Assembly (NCBI GenBank): GCA_963824985.1
Contig: CAWGRQ010000024.1
Location: forward strand, 317,555 to 381,554
DNA from: JAFNAG01 sp963824985
GTDB lineage: Bacteria > Acidobacteriota > UBA6911
Reading direction: 5' to 3'
Length of the DNA stretch: 64,000 nucleotides
This document shows, one piece after another, positions 18,080 through 26,666 of this stretch. The position numbers were made by a program, and so were the translations under genes. The notes under the pieces were generated by a model. The model had not been told where the DNA came from. It searched no databases and was given only the letters and a program-made list of their open reading frames with translations. How positions within the stretch are numbered: the stretch's first letter is position 1; every line of letters begins with the position of its first letter.

Positions 18080-20712
18080 GACTAGAAGGTTTTTTCCGTT
18101 TTTTGCTTCGGCTGCTGCCATTCGACTTCAGGACGGGCTATGCAAATGAAATTGAACGGGTGTTCCGCGAACAATGTCGCGACGCCCGGACGCGTGGACG
18201 GGTGCTCGAAGCGACTGTCTTTGTGATGAACATCCGTGACATCCTGGTGGTTGCCTGCCGCGAGCACTTCTCCTCGCTCCTCCAAGATACGGGCTTTGCT
18301 TTGCGTGTTCTGCGGCGCCAGCCGGGATTTGCCTGCATCGCGGTTCTGACGCTCGCGCTCGGAATGGGATCCAATACCGCCATTTTCAGCGTTGTGCATG
18401 CCGTATGGCTCCGGCCCCTGCCGTATGCCGACGAAGACCGCCTTGTGCATGTCTGGAATTCCTGGACCGGCCGGGCACATGCGCCGTTATCCGATCCGGA
18501 GTATTTGGATTATGCCGAGCGCACGCACACGCTGGACATCGCTGCGATGTCAACCTCGGCCGTGAATTTATCGGTCGCGGGAAATCCAGAACGCCTGCTT
18601 GCAGTCCAGGCCACGCCGAACATTTTCAGCGTTCTGGGGGTCAAGCCCCTGATGGGCCGTGGCTTTGAACCGGGCGATGTCGTGGATCGTAAAGGAAGAA
18701 TTGTTCTTATCTCATATTCGCTGTGGCGACAGAAATTCGATCAGGACGGAGGAATTCTCCACCGCGTCGTCATAATAAACGGCGAACCATACGAAATTGT
18801 CGGGGTTTTGCAGTCCGGATTTCGTATGCCGCCGGACTTCGGGAGCGAGGAGCAGGCTTCGATCGTAATGCCGCTGGTTCTCGACCCTTCGGCACAGCGG
18901 AACCTTCGCGGCGGCCATTATCTCCAAGCTGTCGGCCGCCTGCATCCCGGCGTGTCCATACAAGAGGCGCGAGCCGACATGCGAGCGATTCTCCAGCCGT
19001 TGATACGCGAGTATCCCGGGGAGCACGACCAGGGCAATTTTGGCATCCTGGTGGAACCAACCCGCGCCGAACTTCTTGGCGAATCGCGGCCTCTTCTGGT
19101 GATCCTCCTTGGAGCCGCTGGCCTTGTATTACTTATTGCGTGCGCAAATGTCGCCAACCTGATTCTTGCCCGCGGGGAAGTGCGCCGGAGCGAATTGGCG
19201 ATTCGGTCCGCGCTGGGCGGTAGTCGCTACCGCCTGCTGCGGCAATTCGTCACCGAGACGTGCGTCCTCTTCCTGTTGGGCGCCTTCGTCGGCATCGCGG
19301 TCGCATCCTGGACCACACACGCGATATTGGCAGTTTTTCCGGCCAGGTTGCCGCGCCTCGATGAAGCGGTCATCAATACGCCGGTGGTTGTCTTCGCAAT
19401 GGTCGTGGGTTGGGGATGCGGCATCTTGTTTGGATCTATCCCGGCCATCCAGGTCTCACGCACAGCCGTCTCTGAATGCCTGGCGGCTCGCGGCAGTGTC
19501 AGTGCCGGACGAAGCCGGATCCGGAGCGGACTCGTCATCGCACAGGTGGCACTGTCCGTTGTCCTGCTTGTCGGTGCAGGGCTGCTCATTAAGAGTTTTA
19601 TCCTCCTGCAGCGCGTGGCTCCAGGATTGGATGCCCGGGACGTTCTCACTCTGCGTCTTTCGCTCCCCGAAATCCGCTACCCGGGAAACATCGAGGTGAC
19701 GGCTTACTTTGCCCAATTGCTGAATGGCATTCGGGGCCTGCCCGGCGTGCATGAGGCGGGGGCTGCCTCTGGATTGCCGCTGGCGATCGCCTCGGGCGAC
19801 TGGGGCTTCGATGTAGAGGGACGTCCGACGGTCGGCACGCGCCACCATAGTGCTGCCGACTGGTTCACGATCACTCCGGGATATTTTGAGGTGCTCGGCG
19901 TGCGTTTGGTCTCCGGGAGACTGCCGGACCGGACTGACGTCGACAGCGCGGACCCTGTCATCTTCCTGAACCAAACCGCCATGCGCACCGCCTTTCCGGC
20001 AGGCGACGCGGTCGGGCAACGAATCCGGCTCGGAGGCAAAGTGGCCCAACCCTGGCGGCGGATCGCCGGCATCGTCAGCGACGTCCATCACCAGGGATTG
20101 GAGAAGCCACCCATTCCGGAGATGTACATTCCGCATGCCCAGTTCCTGCATTTTTCACCGGGCGTCCAGGCCGGGACTATGACCGTGGTCGTCAAAGCAC
20201 AAACGGATCCAGCATCTCTGGTCCCTGCCATCCGCGGCGAGATGCGCAAACTGGATCCCGAGATACCCGCGGCACAGATCCGTTCGATGGAGGAAGTCGT
20301 CGCGGCTTCGGTGTCGGATCGGAAGCTGAACCTGAGTTTGCTCGGTTCTTTTGCGGCCCTTGCGCTGTTGCTTGCCATGATCGGCGTGTATGGCGTCATG
20401 TCCTATTACATTTTGGGGCGAAAGCGGGAGATCGGGGTCCGGCTGGCCTTGGGGGCGACTATCTCCGGCGTCAGGTCCGGTGTCGTCGGGCGAGGAATGC
20501 GGATGGTTTTCCTGGGCATTGCGATCGGCATGGCTCTGGCGTACACGTTAAGCAGTACCGTTGCGCCCTTTCTTTTCGAGATTACGCCGACCGATCTCTC
20601 CATTTTTGCGGTCGTGCCGGTTCTGCTGGTGACCGCCGGCGTGCTTGCCTGTTACTTGCCTGCTAGGCGGGCAAGCCGGCTCGATCCCGTCGAAGCGCTG
20701 CGCGCCGAATAA
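18076..20712 (+). CDS. ADOP-type ABC permease (MacB/FtsX duplicated orphan permease)
   Basis: The product is 878 residues and looks intact. It has a cytoplasmic permease-prefix domain (residues 1-60), a first membrane helix (FACIAVLTLALGMGSNTAIF), a MacB_PCD periplasmic domain, and FtsX helices starting at LLVILLGAAGLVLLIACANV with the coupling helix RRSELAIRSALGGSRYRLLR. A second helix/PCD/FtsX set ends in LDPVEALRAE. The arrangement is that of acidobacterial duplicated orphan permeases, which carry both MacB halves in one chain and lack a linked ATPase. The likely role is export or sensing of an amphipathic or antimicrobial compound, with transcription set by the overlapping PadR gene. Confidence 0.9.
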   Translation: MRLEGFFRFLLRLLPFDFRTGYANEIERVFREQCRDARTRGRVLEATVFVMNIRDILVVACREHFSSLLQDTGFALRVLRRQPGFACIAVLTLALGMGSNTAIFSVVHAVWLRPLPYADEDRLVHVWNSWTGRAHAPLSDPEYLDYAERTHTLDIAAMSTSAVNLSVAGNPERLLAVQATPNIFSVLGVKPLMGRGFEPGDVVDRKGRIVLISYSLWRQKFDQDGGILHRVVIINGEPYEIVGVLQSGFRMPPDFGSEEQASIVMPLVLDPSAQRNLRGGHYLQAVGRLHPGVSIQEARADMRAILQPLIREYPGEHDQGNFGILVEPTRAELLGESRPLLVILLGAAGLVLLIACANVANLILARGEVRRSELAIRSALGGSRYRLLRQFVTETCVLFLLGAFVGIAVASWTTHAILAVFPARLPRLDEAVINTPVVVFAMVVGWGCGILFGSIPAIQVSRTAVSECLAARGSVSAGRSRIRSGLVIAQVALSVVLLVGAGLLIKSFILLQRVAPGLDARDVLTLRLSLPEIRYPGNIEVTAYFAQLLNGIRGLPGVHEAGAASGLPLAIASGDWGFDVEGRPTVGTRHHSAADWFTITPGYFEVLGVRLVSGRLPDRTDVDSADPVIFLNQTAMRTAFPAGDAVGQRIRLGGKVAQPWRRIAGIVSDVHHQGLEKPPIPEMYIPHAQFLHFSPGVQAGTMTVVVKAQTDPASLVPAIRGEMRKLDPEIPAAQIRSMEEVVAASVSDRKLNLSLLGSFAALALLLAMIGVYGVMSYYILGRKREIGVRLALGATISGVRSGVVGRGMRMVFLGIAIGMALAYTLSSTVAPFLFEITPTDLSIFAVVPVLLVTAGVLACYLPARRASRLDPVEALRAE

Positions 20713-20747
20713 CAGGGCAATCCATGGATGTTTCGGCCGACAAGCAG

Positions 20748-20769
20748 GGGGACAGTCACCGGTGTCCCC
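20748..20769. repeat. GGGGACA...TGTCCCC palindrome
   Basis: GGGGACA (20748-20754) and TGTCCCC (20763-20769) flank a small CACCGGTG dyad. It lies 35 bases after the ADOP stop, belongs to the same class as the repeat at 6926-7013, and could act as a transcript 3' end structure. Confidence 0.6.
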
Positions 20770-20808
20770 ATCCCTTCCAACGAAGCAAGCTGTTAATATT
20801 GGCCACGC

Positions 20809-21040
20809 TCATGAATTAACGTGCCCGTTGTTGCGTGTGAATAACTTATCGCTGCCGGGTTTGTACTCCCACCGGAAGCGAAGATTTGTAGAGAGAGCAT
20901 TGTCTCCGGAGTTGTACTGGATCAGCGCGCCCCAAAAAATCCTCGCAGAAAACGAATAGTTGATCCGGGTGTTGATCAGCATGGGCTGGTAGCCGCCCCA
21001 AGGCGTGTCCACCCAGTTGAACGAGATTCCCGATGGATAG
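20809..21040 (-). pseudogene. C-terminal fragment of an outer-membrane DUF5916-like protein
   Basis: The minus strand reads LINTRINYSFSARIFWGALI, then QYNSGDNALSTNLRFRWEYK. This is the alternating beta-strand C-terminus of DUF5916-type outer-membrane proteins (usually ending with a short aromatic strand). Only about 70 codons are recognisable. The frame upstream passes through a 21-bp dispersed repeat (21034-21054) into unrelated sequence. The tail after GSDKL also departs from the family. A broken remnant. Confidence 0.55.
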
Positions 21041-21054
21041 GCGGGATAAGCTGC
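21034..21054. repeat. 21-bp dispersed repeat (also at 36500-36520)
   Basis: GGATAGGCGGGATAAGCTG, preceded by AT, occurs here and at 36500-36520 in the same orientation. Both copies lie next to the broken ends of pseudogenes (outer-membrane protein fragment here, GH38 there). Confidence 0.65.
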
Positions 21055-21400
21055 CGCAACGCCGGGGAGCTTCTTGTCGTCCATGGGCATGGTGAGTGCC
21101 AGCTTGCCGTCCGGCCCCTTCCTGGGGCCCATGCCGAAGTTAATCAGGTTGTCCCAGAGGTAATCAAGGGTCCTATCCGGCGGGGCGTCCCGTCTTCCAT
21201 GGGAATCCCGGGTAATGTCGGCTGAGACAAACGACGAGCCGTATCCCGCAGGTAATCCGTGTAACGCCGGCGGCATCTCATGGTATAAAATGGGCGGCAG
21301 AAGAGTTGCTCTGGCAAATGGTTGCATCGAGATCGGACAGTCTGGAATGGCGCTTAGATAAGGATTCTGATTGGGACTCTGAAAGGGTCCAGCAGCAAAG

Positions 21401-21420
21401 CCCAGGGCGTAAGCCCTGGG
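21401..21420. repeat. Short perfect hairpin
   Basis: CCCAGGGC (21401-21408) and GCCCTGGG (21413-21420) with loop GTAA. There is no T-run. It is a REP-like element in the leader region of the first ATP-grasp gene, and a related CCCAGGG...CCCTGGG hairpin is at 40089-40136. Confidence 0.6.
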
Positions 21421-21641
21421 GACGGCCGTGGAGCAAGGAATCAGCCCGGTCAGGGAGGCGCAGGCTGCTTCTCACATTCCGGGCTGATTTCCCGAATGCT
21501 CATGATCCCAAGGCTCACGCCCCGGGCTATCCTGCCCTGCCCCTTTAGGGCGTAAGCATTTGCTTTGGCGGCACTGCCGGGTGATTGTTGCAACTCCTAA
21601 TCGAGTGCCGTTCAGGAGATTCTCCAAAGGTGGAAACCGGC

Positions 21642-23396
21642 ATGCATCCTTCATCAGGCGGCAATCCTGGACCTGAAGTTTCCCGCTTCGACAGTCGAGC
21701 ATTCTCCGGTCACGAAGCGTTCTCCTGCATCGGCTCCGGCTCGATGGGCGCAAAGGCCCTGGGCCTGGCTCGGCTGGCGGCAATCGTGCCGGAGAAGATC
21801 GCTCCTGCCTTCCGCCCTTCAATTCATGTGGACATTCCTCTGCTCACCGTAATCGCTACGGATGCGTTCGACGCCACCCTCGCGCAGAATGATCTCCGCC
21901 CGGCCGTTTTCCCCTCCTTATCCGACGAGGAAATCGCTGCCGCCTTCCAACCTGCCGCACTCCCGGGTCTGCTGGTAGAAGACCTCCGCATATTCCTTTT
22001 CCATGTCGGTACTCCTCTCGCTGTGCGTTCCTCCAGCCTGCTCGAAGACGCCATGCATGAACCGTTCGCCGGGGTTTACGGTACAAAGCTGATTCCCAAC
22101 AATCAGCCTGACTTCCGCGACCGCCTGAGCGCCCTGCTTGGAGCCATCAAATGGGTGTATGCATCGGCCTTCTTCACAGATGCGCGGCAATATCTTCACG
22201 CAACCGGGCATTCTCGAGACGATGAGAAACTGGCCGTGATCATCCAGCAAGCCGTAGGCACGTTGCAGAACGACCGCTTTTACCCTCACATCTCCGGTGT
22301 CGCCCGATCCTATAACTTTTATCCGATGGGGTTCTCTCGCGCTGAGGATGGAGTAGTGGATCTGGCTCTCGGTTTCGGCAGAATTATTGTCGAGGAGGGG
22401 ATCGCCTGGTCATATTCGCCGGCCTGCCCACAGGCAAATCCGCCATACAACACTCTCGGCGAACTGCTCAAACAAAGCCAGAAGCATTTCTGGGCTATCG
22501 ATATGGCTTTAACAGGCACGATCCGCCCTGCGGATGAGAACGAGGATCTAAAAAGATACTCGCTCCCGGATGCCGAGCTGGACGGAACATTGAGGTTCGT
22601 TGCATCCACCTACAATGCGGCGAACGACAGAATTGTCATGGGGACCGCTGAGCTTGGGCCCAGGCTGCTCGATTTCGCGTACATTTTGAAGGCCGACCTG
22701 ATACCCCTTAACGGCCTTGTAAGGAAACTGCTCGCTACCTGCGAGGAAGTCTTCGATTATCCAGTTGAATTGGAATTCGCTCTTAGCTTTCCGTACCCGG
22801 AGGCCGTCCCTGCACGATTCAGTCTGCTGCAGGTCCGGCCTATGGTCGTTTCGCGCGGGATTGTGGATGTTGTCGCAGCAGAGCTCGCGGCCGATGATGT
22901 GTTGGTCGCTTCCGAATCGGTGCTTGGCAACGGCGCAATCGACTCGATCCGGGACATAGTGTACGTTTGCCAGGAGGCGTTCGACGCCACTCGCACAAAA
23001 TCAATTCCTGGGGAACTAGAGGCAATCAACCGCCAGCTCCTGGCGGAGAACGCACCCTATGTGCTTATCGGCTTCGGCCGGTGGGGAAGCTCTGATCCGT
23101 CGGCAGGCATCCCGGTCAAATTCGGCCAGATCGCGGGTGCCAGAGTCATTGTCGAATCCTCCTTCCCCGGCATGGAGTTCGTGCCAAGCCAGGGAACACA
23201 CTTCTTCCACAACCTCACGAGCTTCAAGGTCCTGTATTTCTCGCCCGGTCCCCGCGGGAACCTGCGGATAGATTGGACCTGGCTCGAGAAACAGGATTCG
23301 GTCAGCCGCGGCGGCTGCCTGAAGCATGTCAGGCTGGCATCACCCTTGTCGATCAAGGTGGATGGCCGGACGGGCCGAGGCGTCATCTGCAAATGA
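21642..23396 (+). CDS. PPDK/PEP-synthase N-terminal-domain (ATP-grasp) protein 1
   Basis: The product is 584 residues from the ATG at 21642, 8 bases after GGTGG; the longer frame from 21585 lacks such a site. It resembles only the nucleotide-binding N-terminal part of PEP synthase/pyruvate phosphate dikinase. Marks are the lid segment SMGAKALGLARL (an altered GGKGxxL), the phosphate-binding PLAVRSSSLLEDAMHEPFAG and a mid-domain SGVARSYNFYP. The usual phosphohistidine swivel and PEP-binding barrel are absent. Instead there is a C-terminal domain with IGFGRWGSSDPSAGIPVKFG and PSQGTHFFHNLTSF, shared with the other two paralogues in this window. It should bind ATP; the acceptor is unknown. It overlaps the following nucleotidyltransferase gene by 4 bases. 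Confidence 0.8.
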   Translation: MHPSSGGNPGPEVSRFDSRAFSGHEAFSCIGSGSMGAKALGLARLAAIVPEKIAPAFRPSIHVDIPLLTVIATDAFDATLAQNDLRPAVFPSLSDEEIAAAFQPAALPGLLVEDLRIFLFHVGTPLAVRSSSLLEDAMHEPFAGVYGTKLIPNNQPDFRDRLSALLGAIKWVYASAFFTDARQYLHATGHSRDDEKLAVIIQQAVGTLQNDRFYPHISGVARSYNFYPMGFSRAEDGVVDLALGFGRIIVEEGIAWSYSPACPQANPPYNTLGELLKQSQKHFWAIDMALTGTIRPADENEDLKRYSLPDAELDGTLRFVASTYNAANDRIVMGTAELGPRLLDFAYILKADLIPLNGLVRKLLATCEEVFDYPVELEFALSFPYPEAVPARFSLLQVRPMVVSRGIVDVVAAELAADDVLVASESVLGNGAIDSIRDIVYVCQEAFDATRTKSIPGELEAINRQLLAENAPYVLIGFGRWGSSDPSAGIPVKFGQIAGARVIVESSFPGMEFVPSQGTHFFHNLTSFKVLYFSPGPRGNLRIDWTWLEKQDSVSRGGCLKHVRLASPLSIKVDGRTGRGVICK

Positions 23397-23827
23397 ACCA
23401 TGAAGGCACCCCACCACCGGCCGGCGGCTGTTCCGGACCGCAGGATCACTGGGCATGGCGCATGTACATGGCCGAGTGTATCGCAGCGCAGTTGGATCCG
23501 GAGCGCTTCGGCGTCTCCGCCCTGTATGTTTTCGGCAGTGCAAAAAACGCAACAGCCGGACCATCCAGTGACATCGACCTGCTCGTCCACTTCCGGGGCA
23601 ACGAAAGGCAGAGAGCCGGCCTGGTCCTGTGGTTTGAGGGCTGGAGCCTGTGTCTTGATGAGGTGAACTTCCTCAGGACCGGGTGCCGGACGGGAGGAAT
23701 TCTCGATGTCCACCTGGTTACCGATGAAGATGTAGCCCAGAGGTCGAGTTTTGCGGTCAAAATCGGGGCCACCACAGATGCTGCCAGGCTTCTGCCGCTC
23801 CGAGGACGAGATCCGCCATCAGACTAG
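23393..23827 (+). CDS. Minimal nucleotidyltransferase-domain protein
   Basis: The product is 144 residues. SALYVFGSAKNATAGPSSDI followed by DLLVHF matches the nucleotidyltransferase signature GS-x10-DxD. A weak third acid may lie in GGILDVHLVTDEDV. It starts inside the stop of the ATP-grasp gene (ATGA overlap), so the two are coupled and probably act on the same system. Members of this fold transfer AMP, CMP or UMP to proteins or RNA. A protein-nucleotidylating regulator, as GlnD/GlnE are for nitrogen control, would fit the nearby glutamate dehydrogenase, but that is speculation. Its 3' end overlaps the convergent metallophosphoesterase gene by 9 bases. Confidence 0.75.
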   Translation: MNHEGTPPPAGGCSGPQDHWAWRMYMAECIAAQLDPERFGVSALYVFGSAKNATAGPSSDIDLLVHFRGNERQRAGLVLWFEGWSLCLDEVNFLRTGCRTGGILDVHLVTDEDVAQRSSFAVKIGATTDAARLLPLRGRDPPSD

Positions 23828-24673
23828 CCTGCGGATCGCTGCGCCGGGATCCGCGGGATTGAAACAGACCACGGCCATTTCACATCCGTCATGGGCAGCC
23901 GAGAAGACATGCGTCCGCCCGATGCGATCGCGCCAGGTGCCGGAGTGCACAGCCGACGGATGAACATGGCCGTGGAGCGTGAGCAGCGGCTGACGTTCCT
24001 CGATGAAGCGCCGGATGGCGATGCTGCCCACATGGCGGTCGAGCGGAACTCCTTCGAATATTACCTCCCGCATGTCCGCCACATCCACACAGGTGTCATA
24101 GGGCGGCGCATGGAAAAGGAATATGGCATCGTCCATCGGGCCTGCGCCGGCCAGGCGGCCGAGCTCGTTTTGGATGGTGGTAAACCTGACCTCCTGTGGA
24201 CTGACAGGGAAGGAGTATTTGCCTTCCTCCGGCGGAATGCATCCCGGATCCACATAGCGGGAGACGTCGTACCGCTCCCAGTCCTTGAGCAGAAACGGCG
24301 TGGGGGGCACAAAGGCGCACCCGTAAACGCGAAATGACCCGAGCCTGACACTACGGCAGTGAATGTACTCGATGAGTCCCGCGCCTTCCAATCGCCGGAC
24401 TTCCGGCTCCCTGGCGCGCTCGTCATCATTGCCCATGATGAGAAGCATTTTCGGGTAGCCTTCTCCCATGCTGCGGCGCAGGTCGCCAAGCATCTCCTGC
24501 ATGTAGCCGGTAATAAATCCGGTCTCATCCGCAGTCCGCGCCGCTAGACCGGAAGGGAGAAAATCTCCGCCGATAAACACGGCTTCGGGCTCATCGTGCG
24601 CGATGAGCTGGAACAGCTTTTCATAGCGGTCCAGCCTGCCGTGGAGGTCCGAGACAAAGATGCAGCGCTCCAT
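23819..24673 (-). CDS. Metallophosphoesterase (calcineurin-like)
   Basis: The product is 284 residues from the ATG at 24673, which puts MERCIFVSDLHGRLDRYEKL at the N-terminus; the longer frame starts at 24712. All five metal-site blocks are visible: SDLHG, FIGGDF, IMGNDDERAREPE, FLFHAPPYDT and LTLHGHVHPS. This gives a two-metal phosphodiesterase or phosphatase of the class that acts on nucleotides, cyclic nucleotides or phosphoproteins. It is the last gene of the minus-strand series GdhA, histidine kinase, regulator, ATP-grasp protein 2, about 240 bases after the last. Paired with a nucleotidyltransferase on the opposite strand, it could reverse that modification (inference). Confidence 0.85.
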   Translation of the reverse strand: MERCIFVSDLHGRLDRYEKLFQLIAHDEPEAVFIGGDFLPSGLAARTADETGFITGYMQEMLGDLRRSMGEGYPKMLLIMGNDDERAREPEVRRLEGAGLIEYIHCRSVRLGSFRVYGCAFVPPTPFLLKDWERYDVSRYVDPGCIPPEEGKYSFPVSPQEVRFTTIQNELGRLAGAGPMDDAIFLFHAPPYDTCVDVADMREVIFEGVPLDRHVGSIAIRRFIEERQPLLTLHGHVHPSAVHSGTWRDRIGRTHVFSAAHDGCEMAVVCFNPADPGAAIRRLV

Positions 24674-24788
24674 GGACGATCCCCTGATCAAATCGGCCGG
24701 ACGATCCGTCACGGACTCCCCCTTTTATGGTACGCCGGATTCCTCCTGGCCTGCTTCATTCATGAAGTAAGGATCGCAAGACATCTCG

Positions 24789-24831
24789 GGACACGGAAGT
24801 GCGCGGACGAACACGGACCGGCTCCGTGTCC
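24789..24831. repeat. Imperfect hairpin of the GGACACGGA class
   Basis: GGACACGGA (24789-24797) and TCCGTGTCC (24823-24831). A degenerate member of the family whose perfect form is at 34918-34970. It lies between ATP-grasp gene 2 and the metallophosphoesterase gene. Confidence 0.6.
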
Positions 24832-24913
24832 TGACAGCCTTCTGTCATAAGCGAATCCCGGCACCGTGTGCTGTCATTCATTTGTTTGCCAACGACATTC
24901 ATTCATAATAGGA

Positions 24914-26572
24914 TTATTCTTTCCGGGCGACAACAACACAGTGTTGATGAAGGGCATCAGCATAGATGTCCACAGCCTTCGGGAACTCCAGTACATAGAC
25001 GGCCTCATCTATTCCCGGCGGCGAGAAGAACCAGGGATCGAGCTGATCCTGGTTCGGGGAGATGTAGCCGTAAAATATGTTGTTGCTCATGAGGTTGGTC
25101 AGGAAGTGGGTGCCTTGCGTCCCGTACATTCGGGTCTGCATCCGCTTCTCATCCTCGCTATACCCTCCCAGCACCATGTAGAGGAAATGACTCCCATAGA
25201 TGCCGCCCGTCATGCCTTCTTCTTCCGGCAGAGGCTCCGCGCGGCCGGCAATATCAACCCCATACTCGAAGATGGCCACCGCCTGATCGACGTCCTTGTA
25301 AGCCACGTCGATGCCCCAGTCCCGGTTCCTGCTCCCCAGCCTGCCGGGGACAATTACAATATAGCTTTGCCGGTTCCTGCGCATCCGCAGATTCACCTCG
25401 ACCATCTTGCTAATGACCTCGTCGTGCCGGTCCTTGCGGTATAGAAACGGGGAGACCACCAGGGCATACTTGATCCCTTTTTTGACGCCGTGCCCCTGCA
25501 GATTGCCTGTCGACAGGTAGGTGCATTGCACCTCCTTGGGGACGTCGACTGCGCTGTAATCAAGCTCGGGCAGCAGCGTCAACTGCACGACATGAAAAAC
25601 ACCGTCCTCATACGGCTTCTTGCGGAAATTCAGGTTAAAAACAAACTCTATCTGAAAGTGGGCGGCGATTCGCGCGGCGATCTCCTCCATAATCCGCTGC
25701 AACCCCGTCCGAAAGCCGAACTGATCATTTTGTACCAGCTGTTCGATGGTGATGATCTGGTTTTGAATGCCCAGCAATTTGATCTTGTGAAAATTGGCAA
25801 ACCGGACGTGGAGTTTCTTCATGGTTTCGAGCTCATCCCCATGCAGCTCTTGGTTTTTGGTCATGTCCAGGGAGTAAAAAAACCGCTGCCCGCCGCCGAT
25901 CCTCATCAGCTTCAGGGGAATCGGATGGCCAATCGTCGCCATCGAGATCACCGGGAAATCATCCAGGACCGTCGCATACCCGTGACCGAAAGCGATCCGC
26001 GCAAATCCCTCCCGGGGATCCTGCGTCTTCAATGCATGAGCGAAATAGGAGTTGGCCACACCCGAGATGTAGGGATAGTAAACGGGACCCGTCATCGTGT
26101 CGTCGAAAACGCCGGGGATGGGATTGACGGCGATGCCCATGGCCTCACAATCCTCGCCGGCCTGCCTGTGAATGAAGTAATCATAGATATGGCGCACCGC
26201 CATTTCGAACTGCGTGAATCTTACGCCCGGATCCGGATGGTTGTTGGGGAGCATGAAGGAGATGTTCTCTCCCGCATGCACAGCCGACGGCCGGCCTCCT
26301 GACAGGCCCGATTCATTCGTGGCTGAAGAGCGCACACCGACCGGCTCGTTGCCCATCTCCCGACAGATGGCGGCAAACACCGCGCGCTCTTCCTCCCCGA
26401 AGTCGCGCCCTCGCTCGAGATAACGATCGAAAATGCCGGTGGCGAGTATGTGCGTGGAAAGCTTGTGAACCCCGGGAAGGTCGCATTCATTGATTCTGAT
26501 CAGACCTTCGCCTTTTCCTCCAGGGGAGCCCTGGCCGTAGACTTTTACCTCTCGGTATTGCCGGATATCCAT
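24914..26572 (-). CDS. PPDK/PEP-synthase N-terminal-domain (ATP-grasp) protein 2
   Basis: The product is 552 residues. The lid loop is canonical (GSPGGKGEGLIRINEC), and the phosphate-binding segment is EPVGVRSSATNESG. The mid-domain reads YYPYISGVANSYFAHALKTQ. The C-terminal domain carries a variant of the motif shared with proteins 1 and 3 (YIVIVPGRLGSRNRDWGIDV and MYGTQGTHFLTNLMSNNIFY). The phosphohistidine and PEP/pyruvate barrel domains of true PEP synthase are missing, so it cannot run that full reaction alone. It follows the regulator gene by about 94 bases, with an AT-rich repeat between, and could belong to the same transcript. The ribosome site before 26572 is weak. Confidence 0.8.
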   Translation of the reverse strand: MDIRQYREVKVYGQGSPGGKGEGLIRINECDLPGVHKLSTHILATGIFDRYLERGRDFGEEERAVFAAICREMGNEPVGVRSSATNESGLSGGRPSAVHAGENISFMLPNNHPDPGVRFTQFEMAVRHIYDYFIHRQAGEDCEAMGIAVNPIPGVFDDTMTGPVYYPYISGVANSYFAHALKTQDPREGFARIAFGHGYATVLDDFPVISMATIGHPIPLKLMRIGGGQRFFYSLDMTKNQELHGDELETMKKLHVRFANFHKIKLLGIQNQIITIEQLVQNDQFGFRTGLQRIMEEIAARIAAHFQIEFVFNLNFRKKPYEDGVFHVVQLTLLPELDYSAVDVPKEVQCTYLSTGNLQGHGVKKGIKYALVVSPFLYRKDRHDEVISKMVEVNLRMRRNRQSYIVIVPGRLGSRNRDWGIDVAYKDVDQAVAIFEYGVDIAGRAEPLPEEEGMTGGIYGSHFLYMVLGGYSEDEKRMQTRMYGTQGTHFLTNLMSNNIFYGYISPNQDQLDPWFFSPPGIDEAVYVLEFPKAVDIYADALHQHCVVVARKE

Positions 26573-26587
26573 CGACAGGCTCTAAGA

Positions 26588-26662
26588 CAAACTCGAGATT
26601 CGAGATTAAAACTAATTCGAAATCTCAAATCTCGGATCTCGAATCCGAAGCATCTCGAATGT
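26588..26662. repeat. Cluster of overlapping TCGAGATT/AATCTCGAA repeats
   Basis: Short words of the type ATTCGAGATT and ATCTCGAAT alternate in both directions across about 75 bases between the regulator and ATP-grasp gene 2. Several hairpins are possible. It may be a processing or attenuation site, or a site bound by a regulator. Confidence 0.5.
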
Positions 26663-26666
26663 CGCA

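Noticed and set aside
20809..21327. Treating the whole 172-residue minus-strand frame as a gene
   Set aside because: Only the last 70 or so codons look like an outer-membrane protein. The start passes through a dispersed repeat and has no leader.
21642..23396. Calling protein 1 (or 2 or 3) PEP synthase or PPDK
   Set aside because: The phosphohistidine domain and the PEP/pyruvate barrel are missing in all three, so the enzyme name would be wrong.
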